This document shows positions 6,159-6,282 of a stretch of 6,282 nucleotides of DNA, piece by piece. The position numbers and the translations under genes were made by a program. The DNA comes from Pseudomonadota bacterium (GTDB lineage Bacteria; Pseudomonadota; Alphaproteobacteria; Rhizobiales; Rhizobiaceae), in the NCBI GenBank assembly GCA_023433855.1, contig JAEYTV010000545.1, positions 1 through 6,282 of the forward strand. Direction: 5' to 3'. Position 1 is the first letter of the stretch. Each line of letters begins with the position of its first letter. The notes below the pieces were generated by a model. That model was not told the origin of the DNA and searched no databases. It saw only the letters and a program-made list of their open reading frames with translations.

Positions 6159-6282
6159 ATGAACGGACTTGGCGGTCTCAACAAATCCGAAAACGGCGTG
6201 GGCATAGGTCTGGTGCAGTTGCAGCTACCGGTCACCGTCACCAAGGCGGATCTCGCGAACCAGACGAAGGTCATCGTCGATC
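6159..6282 (+). CDS. Nitrilase-superfamily amidase/formamidase (AmiF/AmiE-like), N-terminal fragment
   Basis: The ATG at 6159 is preceded by AGGAG (6147-6151) 7 bases upstream and begins 10 bp after the permease stop, so it is the fourth gene of the operon. The 41 visible codons begin MNGLGGLNKSENGVGIGLVQ and continue LQLPVTVTKADLANQTKVIVD before the window ends. This N-terminus resembles, from memory, proteins annotated as formamidase or aliphatic amidase of the nitrilase superfamily: a MNGLGGLNKS opening, then a beta-strand GLVQLQLP that begins the C-N hydrolase domain. These cytoplasmic enzymes hydrolyse short amides to a carboxylate and ammonia with a Glu-Lys-Cys triad. The triad lies beyond the right edge, so activity cannot be checked here. 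In this operon it may act on the imported compound or a breakdown product. Confidence 0.72.
   Translation, partial: MNGLGGLNKSENGVGIGLVQLQLPVTVTKADLANQTKVIVD

Overview
The window is GC-rich and tightly packed. Its gene families (peptide-type ABC ATPase, BBE-like flavoprotein, FCD-type GntR regulator, BMP-family ABC importer, amidase) are those common in soil or plant-associated Alphaproteobacteria, most likely Rhizobiales. That taxonomic guess is an inference; no rRNA or other marker gene is present.

Layout from left to right. (1) The last ~78 codons of a peptide/nickel-type ABC transporter ATPase run in from the left edge and stop at 235. (2) A 181-bp spacer (236-416) carries a 10-bp direct repeat and a perfect 12-bp palindrome. 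(3) A 470-residue FAD-linked oxidoreductase of the berberine-bridge-enzyme-like type lies at 417-1829; its best start is a GTG with a Shine-Dalgarno sequence. (4) A 214-bp convergent spacer holds a bulged GC-rich hairpin that looks like a terminator for the regulator on the minus strand. (5) A GntR-family regulator of the FadR/FCD class lies on the minus strand at 2044-2724. (6) A 215-bp divergent spacer should contain the promoters and operators of both the regulator and the operon to its right. (7) A plus-strand operon follows: a BMP-family periplasmic binding protein with a Tat-like signal (2940-4067), two BMP-type permeases (4085-5215 and 5219-6148), and the first 41 codons of a nitrilase-superfamily amidase/formamidase (6159 to the right edge).

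How the genes work together. The binding protein and two permeases form three parts of one importer. The families closest to it (PnrA/TmpC, YufN-P-Q) take up nucleosides or related N-heterocycles. The matching ATPase, expected to have two nucleotide-binding domains, is not in the window. The truncated ATPase at the left edge is of the peptide-transporter type and is not its partner. Short gaps (17, 3 and 10 bp), each with a Shine-Dalgarno sequence, tie the amidase to the importer. The simplest reading is a scavenging operon that imports a nitrogenous compound and hydrolyses an amide, controlled by the divergent GntR regulator. The substrate cannot be read from the sequence. The individual families are all known; the pairing of a BMP importer with an AmiF/AmiE-like amidase is the most interesting point. 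I see no CRISPR array, tRNA, rRNA, insertion sequence or phage gene.
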